Shown here in pieces: positions 1 to 9,253 of a stretch of 64,000 nt of DNA (its first letter is position 1; every line of letters starts with the position of its first letter). Source of the stretch: Stutzerimonas kunmingensis (GTDB lineage: Bacteria; Pseudomonadota; Gammaproteobacteria; Pseudomonadales; Pseudomonadaceae); contig NZ_FORS01000002.1 in the NCBI RefSeq assembly GCF_900114065.1, forward strand, positions 730,550 to 794,549. The letters run 5' to 3'. The position numbers and the translations under genes are program-made. The notes under the pieces are model-generated. The model worked only from the letters and a program-made list of their open reading frames with translations, had not been told where the DNA came from and searched no databases.

Positions 1-431
1 GCTTCGTGCAGCCGAACTTCTGGTGGCTGCTGGGCATCATGCTGCTGTTCTCCTGGATGAGCCTGGTGGACGTGGTACGTGCCGAATTCCTCCGTGGGCG
101 CAACCTCGAGTACGTGCGCGCCGCTCGTGCGCTGGGCATGCAGAACGGCGCCATCATGTTCCGCCACATCCTGCCGAACGCCATGGTTTCCACCATGACC
201 TTCATGCCGTTCATCCTCACCGGCGCCATCGGCACGCTCACCGCGCTGGACTTTCTCGGTTTCGGTCTGCCGGCCGGTTCTCCGTCGCTCGGTGAACTGG
301 TCGCCCAGGGCAAGGCCAACCTGCAGGCGCCATGGCTGGGCATCAGCGCCTTCATGGTGCTGGCAATCATGCTGACCTTGCTGGTGTTTATCGGGGAGGC
401 GGCGCGCGATGCCTTCGACCCAAGGAAATAA
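1..431 (+). CDS. yejE: Peptide ABC transporter permease, YejE-like (5' end missing)
   Basis: Inner-membrane permease subunit of a Yej/Opp-type oligopeptide ABC importer; only the C-terminal ~142 residues lie in the window and the reading frame is open at the left edge. The fragment contains the permease EAA loop region (VRAARALGMQNGAIMFRHILPN), which contacts the ATPase, followed by three hydrophobic segments. The stop (431) sits one base before the ATG of the dual ATPase gene, so both are one operon. Family assignment is firm; the choice of YejE rather than another DppC-type permease rests on the adjacent fused double ATPase. Confidence 0.85.
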   Translation, partial: FVQPNFWWLLGIMLLFSWMSLVDVVRAEFLRGRNLEYVRAARALGMQNGAIMFRHILPNAMVSTMTFMPFILTGAIGTLTALDFLGFGLPAGSPSLGELVAQGKANLQAPWLGISAFMVLAIMLTLLVFIGEAARDAFDPRK

Positions 432-432
432 C

Positions 433-2094
433 ATGGCCGAACAACCGATAGCCGAGAATCTGGTCGAGGTCCGCGATCTGGCCGTCGAGTTCGTCACCGG
501 CGAGCAGGTCCAGCGTGTCGTCGAAGGCGTGACATTCGACATTCGCAAGGGCGAAACCCTGGCCCTGGTCGGCGAAAGCGGCTCGGGCAAGTCCGTGACG
601 GCTCATTCCATCCTGCGACTGCTGCCCTACCCGCTCGCCCGCCATCCGCAAGGGCAGATCCTCTTCCACGGGCAGGACCTGCTCAAGGCCGACGAAAAGG
701 CCATGCGTAAAATCCGTGGCAATCGCATCGCCATGGTCTTCCAGGAGCCGATGACCTCGCTCAACCCGCTGCACACCGTGGGCAAGCAGATCAACGAGGT
801 GCTGGAGATTCACAAGGGCCTGCGCGGCAAGACCGCAACCGCTCGCACCCTGGAGTTGCTGGAACTGGTCGGTATCCCGGAGCCGCGCAAGCGCATCCGC
901 GCCTACCCGCACGAGCTGTCGGGCGGCCAGCGGCAACGGGTGGTCATCGCCATGGCGCTGGCCAACGAGCCTGAGCTGTTGATCGCCGACGAACCGACCA
1001 CAGCACTCGACGTCACCGTGCAGCTGAAGATCCTCGAACTGCTCAAGGAACTGCAGGCACGCCTGGGCATGGCGCTGCTGCTGATCAGCCACGACCTCAA
1101 CCTGGTTCGGCGTATTGCCCATCGCGTATGTGTCATGCAGCGCGGTCGCGTCGTCGAACAGGCGTTGTGTGAAGATCTGTTCCGCGCACCTCAGCATCCA
1201 TATACCCAGGAACTGCTCGCGGCCGAGCCCAGTGGCGGTCCGGTGGCGGTCGAAGAAGCGGCACCATTGCTGGAAGTGGACGACCTGCGGGTGTGGTTCC
1301 CGATCAAGAAGGGCTTGCTGCGTCGCACCGTCGACCACATCAAGGCAGTCGACGGCGTCAACTTCAGTCTGCCCAAGGGGCAGACACTGGGTATCGTCGG
1401 CGAGAGCGGCTCCGGCAAGTCCACGCTTGGTTTGGCTATTCTTCGCTTGCTGGGTAGTCGCGGTGAAATCCGTTTCCAGGGTCAGCAGCTGCAAAGCATG
1501 TCGCAGCGCCAGGTACGACCGTTGCGGCGGCAGATGCAGGTGGTCTTTCAGGACCCCTTCGGTAGCCTGAGCCCGCGTATGTCGGTCGGGCAGATCATTG
1601 GCGAAGGGTTGCACATCCACCGGATGGGCAATGCCAAGGAGCAGGAACAGGCAATCATTGACGCGCTTGTGGAGGTTGGCCTCGATCCGGAAACCCGGCA
1701 TCGCTATCCCCATGAGTTTTCCGGCGGACAACGGCAGCGCATTGCCATTGCCCGAGCTCTGGTGTTGAAGCCGGCGCTGATACTGCTCGACGAGCCGACC
1801 TCGGCGCTCGATCGCACGGTACAGCGCCAGGTGGTAGAGCTTCTGCGCTCGTTGCAGGCCAAGTACAACCTGACCTACCTGTTCATCAGCCATGACCTGG
1901 CGGTGGTCAGGGCGCTGAGCCACCAGATGATGGTGGTCAAGCAGGGCCAGGTGGTGGAACAAGGTGCGGCCGCTGACATTTTTGCGGCACCACAACATCC
2001 GTATACACAGCAGCTGCTGGAATCCGCCTTCATGGCGCCCGGCACTGCCGAACAACCAGAAGAGGGACAAGCACATGGGTTTTCTCACCGGTAA
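433..2094 (+). CDS. yejF: Peptide ABC transporter, fused double ATP-binding protein YejF
   Basis: 553-residue cytoplasmic ATPase energising peptide import. Two complete ABC cassettes in tandem: the first has Walker A GESGSGKS near residue 48, signature LSGGQ and Walker B LLIADEP; the second has GESGSGKS near residue 326, signature FSGGQ and ILLDEP. Each cassette ends with the oligopeptide-transporter tail (HPYTQ). Start ATG 433 is chosen because it follows the yejE stop directly and gives the usual N-terminus; an upstream in-frame start at 409 would overlap yejE. The 3' end overlaps the start of fabI by 20 bases, which suggests cotranscription or coupling of fabI with the transporter. Confidence 0.93.
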   Translation: MAEQPIAENLVEVRDLAVEFVTGEQVQRVVEGVTFDIRKGETLALVGESGSGKSVTAHSILRLLPYPLARHPQGQILFHGQDLLKADEKAMRKIRGNRIAMVFQEPMTSLNPLHTVGKQINEVLEIHKGLRGKTATARTLELLELVGIPEPRKRIRAYPHELSGGQRQRVVIAMALANEPELLIADEPTTALDVTVQLKILELLKELQARLGMALLLISHDLNLVRRIAHRVCVMQRGRVVEQALCEDLFRAPQHPYTQELLAAEPSGGPVAVEEAAPLLEVDDLRVWFPIKKGLLRRTVDHIKAVDGVNFSLPKGQTLGIVGESGSGKSTLGLAILRLLGSRGEIRFQGQQLQSMSQRQVRPLRRQMQVVFQDPFGSLSPRMSVGQIIGEGLHIHRMGNAKEQEQAIIDALVEVGLDPETRHRYPHEFSGGQRQRIAIARALVLKPALILLDEPTSALDRTVQRQVVELLRSLQAKYNLTYLFISHDLAVVRALSHQMMVVKQGQVVEQGAAADIFAAPQHPYTQQLLESAFMAPGTAEQPEEGQAHGFSHR

Positions 2095-2869
2095 GCGCGT
2101 ACTGATCGTCGGCGTTGCCAGCAAACTTTCGATTGCCTCCGGCATCGCCGCCGCCATGCATCGCGAAGGTGCAGAACTGGCTTTCACCTACCAGGGCGAC
2201 AAGCTCAAGGGTCGCGTCGAGGAATTCGCTTCCGGTTGGGGCTCGAGCCCTGAGCTGTGCTTCCCCTGCGACGTCGCCAACGATGAAGAGATCGCGCGCG
2301 TATTCGAAGAACTGAGCAAGAAGTGGGACGGCCTGGACTGCATCGTGCACTCGGTCGGCTTTGCTCCGGGCGACCAGCTCAACGGCGACTTCACCGAAGT
2401 CACCACCCGTGAAGGCTTCAAGATCGCCCACGACATCAGCGCCTACAGCTTCGTCGCCCTGGCCAAGGCCGGTCGCGAGATGATGAAGGGCCGCAACGGC
2501 AGCCTGCTGACCCTCTCCTACCTGGGTGCCGAGCGCACCATGCCGAACTACAACGTCATGGGCATGGCCAAGGCCAGCCTGGAAGCTGGCGTTCGTTACC
2601 TGGCCGGCAGCCTCGGCCCGGAAGGCACTCGCGTGAACTGCATCTCTGCCGGTCCGATCCGTACTCTGGCCGCCTCCGGCATCGCCAGCTTCCGCAAGAT
2701 GCTGGCTGCCAACGAGAAGCAGACCCCTATGCGTCGCAACGTCACCATCGACGAAGTCGGCAATGCCGGCGCCTTCCTCTGCTCGGACCTGGCTTCCGGC
2801 ATCAGCGGTGAGATCCTTTACGTCGACGGCGGCTTCAACACCACCGCAATGGGCTCGCTGGAAGACTGA
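2075..2869 (+). CDS. fabI: Enoyl-[acyl-carrier-protein] reductase [NADH] FabI
   Basis: Last reductive step of each fatty-acid elongation cycle, reducing trans-2-enoyl-ACP with NADH in the cytoplasm. 264 residues, normal for FabI. The N-terminal nucleotide-binding motif is the FabI variant ([13 protein letters not shown]), and the catalytic Tyr-x6-Lys is visible in YNVMGMAK. The C-terminal substrate-binding part ([11 protein letters not shown], then DGGFNTTA) is intact. ATG 2075 lies inside the end of yejF and has AGAGGGACA just upstream. A strong hairpin follows the stop. Confidence 0.97.
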   Translation: MGFLTGKRVLIVGVASKLSIASGIAAAMHREGAELAFTYQGDKLKGRVEEFASGWGSSPELCFPCDVANDEEIARVFEELSKKWDGLDCIVHSVGFAPGDQLNGDFTEVTTREGFKIAHDISAYSFVALAKAGREMMKGRNGSLLTLSYLGAERTMPNYNVMGMAKASLEAGVRYLAGSLGPEGTRVNCISAGPIRTLAASGIASFRKMLAANEKQTPMRRNVTIDEVGNAGAFLCSDLASGISGEILYVDGGFNTTAMGSLED

Positions 2870-2894
2870 TCCCGCGTCCGTCTACGTAAGCACC

Positions 2895-2918
2895 GAACCC
2901 CGCCTGCTGGCGGGGTTC
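2895..2918 (+). terminator. Rho-independent terminator after fabI
   Basis: Perfect inverted repeat GAACCCCGCC / GGCGGGGTTC with a 4-base loop (TGCT), followed by a short T-rich stretch (GTGTTT). It lies 25 bases after the fabI stop and before the convergent SDR gene. Confidence 0.8.
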
Positions 2919-2936
2919 GTGTTTCTGCGCAGCGGC

Positions 2937-3701
2937 TCAGCCGGCCGTAACCGTCATGCCGCCATCGGCCATGACCACCGAGCCCACCATGAAGCTGGCC
3001 CGCTCCGAAGCGAGAAAGGCGACGATCTCGGCGATTTCCTCCGGTTGCGCCGCGCGCCCGATGGGTGCGGCTTCGCCATGCTGAGCAAGAAATCCCGGGC
3101 CGTCCTCGACCACGTCGTTGAGGATGTTGGTCACCACATCGCCAACACCGATGGCGTTGACCCGGATGCCATGCTCGATCGCCTCCAGCGCCAGCGTGCG
3201 GGTCAGCTGGGCCAGCGCGCCTTTCGAGGCCGTGTACGCGGCGATGGTCGGGAAGGCGAAATAGGACGCGTAGGAAGCGATGTTGACGATCGTCCCTGAG
3301 CGGTTGGGCATCATCGCCTTGACCGCTTCGCGACAATGCAGGAACGCCGCCGTGGCATTGACCGCCTGGATGCGCTCCCAATCCTCGCGACTCATGTCCA
3401 CCACTCGCTTGTTGATGATGATGCCGGCGTTGTTGACCAGGATATCCAGCCGGCCGAAATGCTCGATGGCCAGGCCGGCCGCACGTTCTGCTGCGCCATC
3501 CTCGGTAATGTCCGCCAGCAGCGGCACCAGCCCCGGTCGAGCGAGTTTCTCGACAGCCGGGTTGATGTCTTCGGCGATGACCTTGGCGCCCCGATCGTGC
3601 AGCAATAAGGCAATCGCCCTGCCGATGCCGCTGGCGGCGCCGGTGACCAGCGCGACCTTGCCTGCAACTTCCTGAACGACGATGTGATTCGAATCAGTCA
3701 T
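2937..3701 (-). CDS. SDR-family NAD(P)-dependent oxidoreductase
   Basis: Classical short-chain dehydrogenase/reductase, 254 residues. Cofactor motif TGAASGIG, the structural NNAG motif and the active-site Tyr-x3-Lys (YTASK) with an upstream Ser are all present. An acidic residue after the second strand (AEDINP) suggests NAD(H) preference. Start 3701 is chosen for its strong GAGGAG ribosome site; a longer reading frame upstream has no comparable site. It is divergent from the AraC-type regulator with a 191-base gap, so the regulator probably controls it. The substrate cannot be read from the sequence. Confidence 0.85.
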   Translation of the reverse strand: MTDSNHIVVQEVAGKVALVTGAASGIGRAIALLLHDRGAKVIAEDINPAVEKLARPGLVPLLADITEDGAAERAAGLAIEHFGRLDILVNNAGIIINKRVVDMSREDWERIQAVNATAAFLHCREAVKAMMPNRSGTIVNIASYASYFAFPTIAAYTASKGALAQLTRTLALEAIEHGIRVNAIGVGDVVTNILNDVVEDGPGFLAQHGEAAPIGRAAQPEEIAEIVAFLASERASFMVGSVVMADGGMTVTAG

Positions 3702-3892
3702 GGTGCTCTCCTCTCTTTCGGGCTGCGCCACGAGGCGCGATGGGTTAACTGTCTCCCATCGCAGGAGGCCGGGCTTTCGCACGCTTGCGCTGGCTGTTGC
3801 GGTTTTGCGCGCAGCAGTGATCTGCCGGCGCGCAGGGTCCTGCGCTAACCTTTCGGCGCTGAACGCTTTCAAATGTTTGCCAGGAGCACGTC

Positions 3893-4822
3893 ATGCCGCG
3901 GTTATCACAAGCCCCACCACGGCCCCATGCGGGGCAGACCTGTCCCCAGTTGATGAGCCATTACCTGCCTGGTGAAGCGCGCGCGACCGCACAGCAGCCG
4001 CCGATGCAGGACGTGGTGGTGCAGCTGTTCAGCCATCGCACGATCGTCGAGCCGATACAGGTACCGGCAGTGTTGGAGCCGCTGCTGGTGCTGGTACTGG
4101 CCGGTGCGGCACGAGTCGAGGAACGTGCGCCGGGTGGGCAATGGAGCGCAGCAACCGTCAGCGCCGGCGACTTCTTCCTGACCGATACCCACGAGCCGTA
4201 CGAAATGCGCTGGCAGACGCTGGAAGGTGAGCAATTCGAGGTGATGCACCTGTATCTCGGCCTGCCGCTCATCGACCAGGCCGCACGGGAACTGCTCGGG
4301 CCGCAGAGCACAGCGGTTGCCTTGCGGGACGTCTCCGGCGCCCACGACGACACGGTTCGCTGGTTGATGGAGAAGCTGCACCACGAGCTGGTCGAGCAGC
4401 GCCAGCCCAGCCCGCTCTGCGTTCGCGGCCTGGCCCAGGCGCTGGCCGTGCATCTGGTGCGCCACTATCGGGATCGGCAAGACGCCGTCCGGCGCAGCAA
4501 CGCCTTGCCGGCCTACAAGCTGCGCCGGGTCGTCGAGGCGATGGATGCGCAGTTGGCCGACGATTTCAGTCTTGCTCAGCTGGCACGAACCGCCGAGCTG
4601 AGCGAGTACCACTTCAGCCGGATGTTCAAACGAGCCACCGGGCTTTCGCCGTCTCAGTACTTCATCGGCCTGCGCATGGCGCGGGCGCGACGGCTGCTGA
4701 TCGAAACGCAGCGCAGCGTCATCGATATCGGGCTGGAAGTGGGCTATTCGAGCCCGAGCCACTTCTCCCAGGTATTCCGCCGCGAGGTGGGCGTCACCCC
4801 CAGCGCCTATCGCCAGGCATGA
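3893..4822 (+). CDS. AraC-family transcriptional regulator
   Basis: 309-residue regulator. The N-terminal ~190 residues resemble a cupin-like effector domain, and the C-terminal ~100 residues carry the two helix-turn-helix units of AraC/XylS (second unit signature DIGLEVGYSSPSHFSQVFRR). ATG 3893 has AGGAG at good spacing. The divergent short-chain dehydrogenase is its most likely target. No link with the PQQ genes downstream is visible, apart from convergence with pedH. The effector is unknown. Confidence 0.85.
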   Translation: MPRLSQAPPRPHAGQTCPQLMSHYLPGEARATAQQPPMQDVVVQLFSHRTIVEPIQVPAVLEPLLVLVLAGAARVEERAPGGQWSAATVSAGDFFLTDTHEPYEMRWQTLEGEQFEVMHLYLGLPLIDQAARELLGPQSTAVALRDVSGAHDDTVRWLMEKLHHELVEQRQPSPLCVRGLAQALAVHLVRHYRDRQDAVRRSNALPAYKLRRVVEAMDAQLADDFSLAQLARTAELSEYHFSRMFKRATGLSPSQYFIGLRMARARRLLIETQRSVIDIGLEVGYSSPSHFSQVFRREVGVTPSAYRQA

Positions 4823-4851
4823 GCTGCCTTTGCATAGCGCCAGAACGACAA

Positions 4852-4876
4852 AACCCCGGCCATGACGACCGGGGTT
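4852..4876 (+). terminator. Terminator of the AraC-type regulator gene
   Basis: Inverted repeat AACCCCGG / CCGGGGTT with a 9-base loop, followed by a short T-containing stretch (CTGTTTG). It lies 30 bases after the regulator stop. Confidence 0.7.
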
Positions 4877-4884
4877 CTGTTTGC

Positions 4885-4910
4885 GCAAACCCGACGGTCG
4901 CCGGGTTTGC
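4885..4910 (-). terminator. Terminator of the pedH-like gene
   Basis: Perfect inverted repeat GCAAACCCG / CGGGTTTGC with an 8-base loop, just downstream of the pedH stop on the minus strand. Back to back with the terminator of the convergent regulator gene. Confidence 0.65.
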
Positions 4911-4924
4911 GTAACGCAGGCTGA

Positions 4925-6700
4925 TCAGCGCTTGGCGACCAGATCCTTCGGCAGCTTGAAGGTCCAGACCATACCGCCCTGGTTGAAGTCCTTCACGCGC
5001 TTGGCGACCTCGCCGCCCCACAGCGGTACCGCACCACCCCAGCCGGAGAGAACGGAAACGTACTGCTCGCCATCCATTTCCCAGGTGACCGGAGAACCGA
5101 TGACGCCCGAGCCGGTGTTGAACTCGTAGACCTTCTTGCCGGTCTTGGCGTCGAAGGCCATCAGGTAGCCCTCAGGGTTGCCGGTGAACACCAGATTGCC
5201 CTTGGTGGCCAACACGCCGCCCCACAGCGGAGCGTAGTTGTTGTAGCGCCACACTTCCTTGCCGGTCTTCGGATCGATTGCGCGCAGCACACCGATGAAG
5301 TCGTCGTTGAGCGGCTTGATGGTGAAGCCGGCACCCAGGTAGGCGGCACCCTTCTTGTAGGATACGCCTTCGTTCCAGATGTCCATGCCCCACTCGTTGG
5401 ACGGCACGTAGAACAGGCCGGTGTCCTGGCTGTAGGCCATTGGCATCCAGTTCTTGCCACCGAGGAAGGACGGTGCGACGAACACCGACTTGCCCTTGTC
5501 CGCGTCGGCAGGATTGCCTGGGCGGTGGGCTTCGTCGTAGATCGGACGGCCAGTCTTGTCCAGGCCCTTGGCCCAGGTGATCTTGTCAACGAACGGGAAG
5601 CCACGGATGAACTTGCCGTTGGTGCGATCGAGCACGTAGAAGAAGCCGTTACGGTCTGCGGTGCCGGCAGCCTTGATGGTCTTGCCGCCGTCCTTGTAGT
5701 CGAAGGAGATCAGCTCGTTGACGCCGTCGAAGTCCCAGCCGTCATGCGGGGTAGACTGGAAGTGCCACTTGATCGAGCCGTCATTCGGGTCCAGCGCCAG
5801 ACGCGAGGACGAGTACAGGTTGTCGCCAGGGCGCAGGTGCGAGTTCCACGGCGCCGGGTTACCGGTACCGAACAGCAGCGAATCGGTGTCCGGATCGTAG
5901 TAGCCGCCCAGCCACGGAGCGGCACCACCGGTCTTCCACAGGTCGCCCGGCCAGGTCTTGCCGGCTTCGCCGCCGGAGATGCCGCTTTCGACCTTCTTGC
6001 CGTCCTTCCAGACGTAACCCATGTGGCCTTCCACGGTCGGACGGGTCCACAGCAGCTCACCATTCTTCGCGTCGTAGGCCTCGACCTTGCCGACCACGCC
6101 GAACTCACCACCGGAGACGCCGGTGATCAGCTTGCCGTTCACCACCAGCGGTGCGGCGGTCAGCGAGTAACCAGCCTTGTAGTCGGCGACAGTCTTCTTC
6201 CAGACCACCTTGCCGGTGTCCTTGTTCAGGGCGACCAGCTTGGCATCCAGGGTGCCGAAGATCACCAGATCGCCATACAGCGCGACACCACGGTTGATCA
6301 CGTCACAGCACGGCATGATGCCGTCGGGCAGGCGGGCATCGTACTGCCACAGTTCCTTGCCGGTACGGGCGTCCAGTGCATATACACGCGAGTAGGAGCC
6401 GGTGATGTACATCACGCCGTCCTTGATCAGCGGCTGCGCTTCCTGACCGCGCTGCTTTTCACCGCCGAGAGAGAAGCCCCAAACCGGTCGCAACTGATTG
6501 ATGTTATTGGTATTCAACGTGTCCAGCGTACTGTAGCGCTGGCCCTGCAAACCCAGACCGTTGGTGACGATCTGATCGGTGGATTTGGCGTCGTTGAGGA
6601 TTTCCTGGTCGGTTACGGCCCAGGCGTGCAGGCTGGACATCGCCACCGCGGCGCATAGCGCCGTCAAGGCGAAGGGCTTGCGAAGACCGGTGTGCTTCAT
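4925..6700 (-). CDS. pedH: PQQ-dependent alcohol dehydrogenase, lanthanide type (PedH-like)
   Basis: Periplasmic quinoprotein that oxidises alcohols to aldehydes and passes electrons to a c-type cytochrome. 591 residues with a Sec signal peptide (about 1-28). The vicinal disulfide Cys131-Cys132 and metal ligands Glu199 (GGEFGV) and Asn281 (GNPAPWN) are present. The active site reads W-D-F-D (322-325): catalytic Asp323 is followed two positions later by Asp325. That extra Asp marks lanthanide-dependent enzymes (XoxF, PedH); calcium enzymes have Ala, Ser or Thr there. Start 6700 gives a proper signal peptide behind AGAGG. The promoter carries two motifs shared with exaA/exaB. Confidence 0.9.
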   Translation of the reverse strand: MKHTGLRKPFALTALCAAVAMSSLHAWAVTDQEILNDAKSTDQIVTNGLGLQGQRYSTLDTLNTNNINQLRPVWGFSLGGEKQRGQEAQPLIKDGVMYITGSYSRVYALDARTGKELWQYDARLPDGIMPCCDVINRGVALYGDLVIFGTLDAKLVALNKDTGKVVWKKTVADYKAGYSLTAAPLVVNGKLITGVSGGEFGVVGKVEAYDAKNGELLWTRPTVEGHMGYVWKDGKKVESGISGGEAGKTWPGDLWKTGGAAPWLGGYYDPDTDSLLFGTGNPAPWNSHLRPGDNLYSSSRLALDPNDGSIKWHFQSTPHDGWDFDGVNELISFDYKDGGKTIKAAGTADRNGFFYVLDRTNGKFIRGFPFVDKITWAKGLDKTGRPIYDEAHRPGNPADADKGKSVFVAPSFLGGKNWMPMAYSQDTGLFYVPSNEWGMDIWNEGVSYKKGAAYLGAGFTIKPLNDDFIGVLRAIDPKTGKEVWRYNNYAPLWGGVLATKGNLVFTGNPEGYLMAFDAKTGKKVYEFNTGSGVIGSPVTWEMDGEQYVSVLSGWGGAVPLWGGEVAKRVKDFNQGGMVWTFKLPKDLVAKR

Positions 6701-6732
6701 TGCGGCTACCTCTGCGGGTTCATTGTTATGCC

Positions 6733-6745
6733 GGGAAATTTTCCC
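6733..6745. promoter_or_regulatory. Palindrome GGGAA-N3-TTCCC in the pedH promoter
   Basis: 13-bp palindrome GGGAA-ATT-TTCCC, extended to CCGGGAAATTTTCCCGG, 33-45 bases upstream of the pedH start codon. The same motif occurs before exaA and before the TonB receptor and I saw no other copy in the window. Candidate site for a dimeric regulator; the protein is not known from sequence. Confidence 0.6.
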
Positions 6746-6807
6746 GGTCTGTTGTTGATTCTTGGTTTGCACCGCCTCGCCAACAATTGCCCGCAGTACC
6801 GATTTTC

Positions 6808-6821
6808 CTCCTCCCTTGGTA
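6808..6821. promoter_or_regulatory. TACC-N2-GGTA-type site before pedH
   Basis: CTCCTCCCTTGGTA; the exact 14-mer recurs in the exaB-exaA intergenic region. On the minus strand it reads TACCAAGGGAGGAG, starting about 110 bases before the pedH start. Resembles the TACC-N2-GGTA palindromes at other promoters of this island and is a candidate NarL/LuxR-type operator. Confidence 0.55.
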
Positions 6822-6979
6822 GCAATACGCCGCCGCAGGCCAAAAAAGACGCGTGATTCCGCCCGCTGCCAATGCCGGGTGGCACCGAAAGTCGCACCTA
6901 TTCGGCCGGAAAAGACAATTCCGCCGGGCCCACCCTACCCCCTAAAACGGATGCCCCCTCGCTCAGAAGGATAAGAGCC

Positions 6980-8218
6980 ATGCTTCACCCCACCCTGATC
7001 ATCGCCTTCCTCGTCTTCACACTACAAAGCGCCCATGCGGCCGAACCGATCCGTCTGGGTCTCAACTACCCGAGCACCGGCAACTACAAGTCCGAAGGTC
7101 TGGAGCTACGCCGTGGCGCCCTGCTTGCCGTCGACCAGATCAACCAGGGTGGTGGTTTGCTGGGCCGACGCCTGGAGCTGGTCAGCCTGAATTCTGCCGC
7201 GCGCGCGGAAAAGGCGCGTGCCAACGTCGACCGTTTCGCCAAACAGGGCGCAGCGATGATCTTCGGCGGCGCCAACAGCGAAGAGGCGCTGAGCGCCGGC
7301 CAGCGCGCCCGCGAACTCGGACTGCTGTACTTCCCCACCCTCGGCTACGCCAACGAGATCACCGGACGAGACGGCCATCGGCATCTATTCCGCGAATCCA
7401 ACAGTGCCTGGATGAGCGCGCGGGTACTCGGCGAGTACCTCAGCTGGCACATGCCCAATCGCCGCTATCACTACATCAGCCTCGACGATGCCTGGGGCCA
7501 CAGCATGGAGCAGGCCCTGCGCGAGGCGACCAAGAGCCGCGACCGCGCACGCCACGGCTACTCGAAGATCGCCGCGCGAGGTGCCCGCCGCGACGACTAC
7601 CTGAGCGCATTGCAGAAGGCTGCCGCCAGTGATGCGGATGTGCTGGTGATCGTTCTGCTCGGCCAGGATCTGGTGCAGACCATGCGCCTGGCGCACACCC
7701 TGGAGCTGGGCAAGCGCATGCAGATCATCGCGCCCAACCTCAACCAGAGCATCGTCGAGCAAGCCGGACCGCTGGTGATGGAAAACGTGATCGGCACCGA
7801 AGCCTGGACCTGGCGGGTACCGCAGCGCGAGAAAAGCGAAACCGGTCAGGCGTTCGTCGAGCGCTACATCGCGTTGCATCAGGCCTACCCCGGCAGCACC
7901 GCGGCGTCGGCCTACGGCATCGTCCGGCAGTGGGCCGATGCCGTGGGGCGGGCGGGCCGACTGGATAGCGAAGCCGTCATCGCCGCGCTGGAGAACCATC
8001 GCTACAGCCTGCTGAAGGACGAGCAGTACTGGCGCGACTTCGACCACCAGAACGTCCAGAGCATCTACGCGGTACGGGTTCGCGATCGCAGCGAGATCAT
8101 GCAGGATCGCTTCAAGCAGGACTACTTCACCATCATCCATCGCATGGATGGCGAGGAAGCCGCGCCTAGCCTGGACGACTGGCAGCAGGAGCGCGGCGAT
8201 CAGCTACAGCTGCAGTGA
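6980..8218 (+). CDS. Periplasmic solute-binding protein of the branched-chain amino-acid/urea type
   Basis: 412 residues with a Sec signal peptide ending at Ala-x-Ala (AHAA, about 1-19). The rest is a type-I periplasmic binding fold resembling UrtA/LivJ proteins: GLNYPSTGNYKSEG at the start of the mature chain, then GGANSEEALSAG and a receptor-ligand-binding-like C-terminal half. Start ATG 6980 follows AAGGATAAG. It is divergent from pedH and shares its control region. No permease or ATPase lies next to it, so it may be a sensor or accessory protein rather than a transport component. Ligand unknown; an alcohol-related compound is a guess from context. Confidence 0.8.
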   Translation: MLHPTLIIAFLVFTLQSAHAAEPIRLGLNYPSTGNYKSEGLELRRGALLAVDQINQGGGLLGRRLELVSLNSAARAEKARANVDRFAKQGAAMIFGGANSEEALSAGQRARELGLLYFPTLGYANEITGRDGHRHLFRESNSAWMSARVLGEYLSWHMPNRRYHYISLDDAWGHSMEQALREATKSRDRARHGYSKIAARGARRDDYLSALQKAAASDADVLVIVLLGQDLVQTMRLAHTLELGKRMQIIAPNLNQSIVEQAGPLVMENVIGTEAWTWRVPQREKSETGQAFVERYIALHQAYPGSTAASAYGIVRQWADAVGRAGRLDSEAVIAALENHRYSLLKDEQYWRDFDHQNVQSIYAVRVRDRSEIMQDRFKQDYFTIIHRMDGEEAAPSLDDWQQERGDQLQLQ

Positions 8219-8250
8219 CCGGATGCAGCGACTGGAATGGAACACCAATC

Positions 8251-8269
8251 GGCGCGCCGCGGGCGCGCC
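8251..8269. terminator. GC-rich hairpin between convergent genes
   Basis: GGCGCGCC repeated around a 3-base loop. Each arm is itself a palindrome, so the two copies pair as a hairpin. It lies between the converging solute-binding protein and metallohydrolase genes, with no clear T-run, and may act as a weak terminator on either strand. Confidence 0.4.
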
Positions 8270-8270
8270 T

Positions 8271-9200
8271 TCACTCGTCGACGCGCTGCAGCGCCATCGC
8301 TTCATAGCGCGGATACAGATGGCTGACGCTACGGATCAGCTCATAGCGGGTCAGGCTGATGCCGGCGAAGCGCTCGGGAATCGGGCTCTGGATCACCTCG
8401 TTCATGTCCGCCCCGCCGTTGGCGGCTTTTCGCAACAAGCCGTCCAGCCAGCCGAGGTAGTCACGCATCTGCACGAACGGTGCGGCATCGTCGGCCACCG
8501 GGCCGTGGCCGGCGACCAGCCGCTTCCAGGGCAATGCCTCGAGCGTATCCAGATCCTCCAGCCAGACATCCAGGCCTGGACTGTTGGGCGTGGTCAGCGC
8601 GCGCTGGTAGAACAGGATGTCGCCGGCGAAGAGTACGCCGCTGCGTTCGTCGAGAATGGCCAGATCGGCCCCGGTATGACCACGCAACGCCAGCAGACGC
8701 AGGGAACGCCCGCCGATTTCCAGCGTGCCGGGCGCCAGGGTCTCGGATGGCAGCACCACTTCCGTACCGCGCATCCAGTCACCAACCAGGCGGTACATAT
8801 TCTCGGCCATGGCGTTGCCCTGCTCGCGCAACAGCTCGGTCGTGCCAGCGAGCGCAGCGATGGGCACGTCGGCAAATGCCTGGTTGCCGAGGACGTGGTC
8901 GGGGTGATGATGAGTCAGCAGCAGCTTGATAACCGGGCGATCGGTAACGCTCGCGATGGCCGCGCGCATCGCCTCGCCATAACGCCGCGACGGGCCGCTG
9001 TCGATCACCACCACGCCGGCCGCGGTGACGATGAAGCCGGTGTTGACGATATTGCCGCCGTTGGCCTTGTCGAAGTTGTCGGTCGAGCCTTCCAGCAGCC
9101 ACACGTCATCGGCAATCTGCCGCGGCTGCAGCGTGTAACGCAGCTCGGCGTATGCGGGCAGGGTCAGACAGAACGCGAACATCAGGAGCAACAGGCGCAT
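8271..9200 (-). CDS. Quinoprotein-associated MBL-fold zinc metallohydrolase
   Basis: 309 residues with a signal peptide (about 1-18), so probably periplasmic. Metallo-beta-lactamase fold: metal motif THHHPDH with His97, His99, Asp101 and His102, preceded by VVVIDSGPS and followed by GHTGAD and VAGHGP. It matches the SoxH-related hydrolases that accompany PQQ dehydrogenases (quinoprotein relay system metallohydrolase families). A strong AAGGAGG lies before the start. It is downstream of, and probably cotranscribed with, the SoxYZ-like carrier gene (gap 53 bases), so the carrier may present its substrate. The chemical role is not established. Confidence 0.85.
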   Translation of the reverse strand: MRLLLLMFAFCLTLPAYAELRYTLQPRQIADDVWLLEGSTDNFDKANGGNIVNTGFIVTAAGVVVIDSGPSRRYGEAMRAAIASVTDRPVIKLLLTHHHPDHVLGNQAFADVPIAALAGTTELLREQGNAMAENMYRLVGDWMRGTEVVLPSETLAPGTLEIGGRSLRLLALRGHTGADLAILDERSGVLFAGDILFYQRALTTPNSPGLDVWLEDLDTLEALPWKRLVAGHGPVADDAAPFVQMRDYLGWLDGLLRKAANGGADMNEVIQSPIPERFAGISLTRYELIRSVSHLYPRYEAMALQRVDE

Positions 9201-9253
9201 GACGCCTCCTTGACTTGGTTGCTGGCTCTCGGAGAAAACGCGGGCTGGTCAGC

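Noticed and set aside
388..2187. Long antisense frames over yejF (and similar ones over purB 50827-52563 and aceA 56431-58077)
   Set aside because: Same cause: open opposite strand in high-GC coding DNA; sense frames are well-known proteins.
4925..6700. Possibility that the lanthanide-type enzyme is a XoxF methanol dehydrogenase
   Set aside because: The protein is much closer in its motifs to the ethanol-dehydrogenase type ([21 protein letters not shown]) and stands with exaB/ped genes rather than with xoxG/J in methylotroph order.
6733..6745. Reading the GGGAA-N3-TTCCC palindrome as a terminator or a sigma-54 promoter
   Set aside because: It is too short and AT-rich inside for a terminator and recurs at promoters; it lacks the GG/GC pair at -24/-12 spacing.
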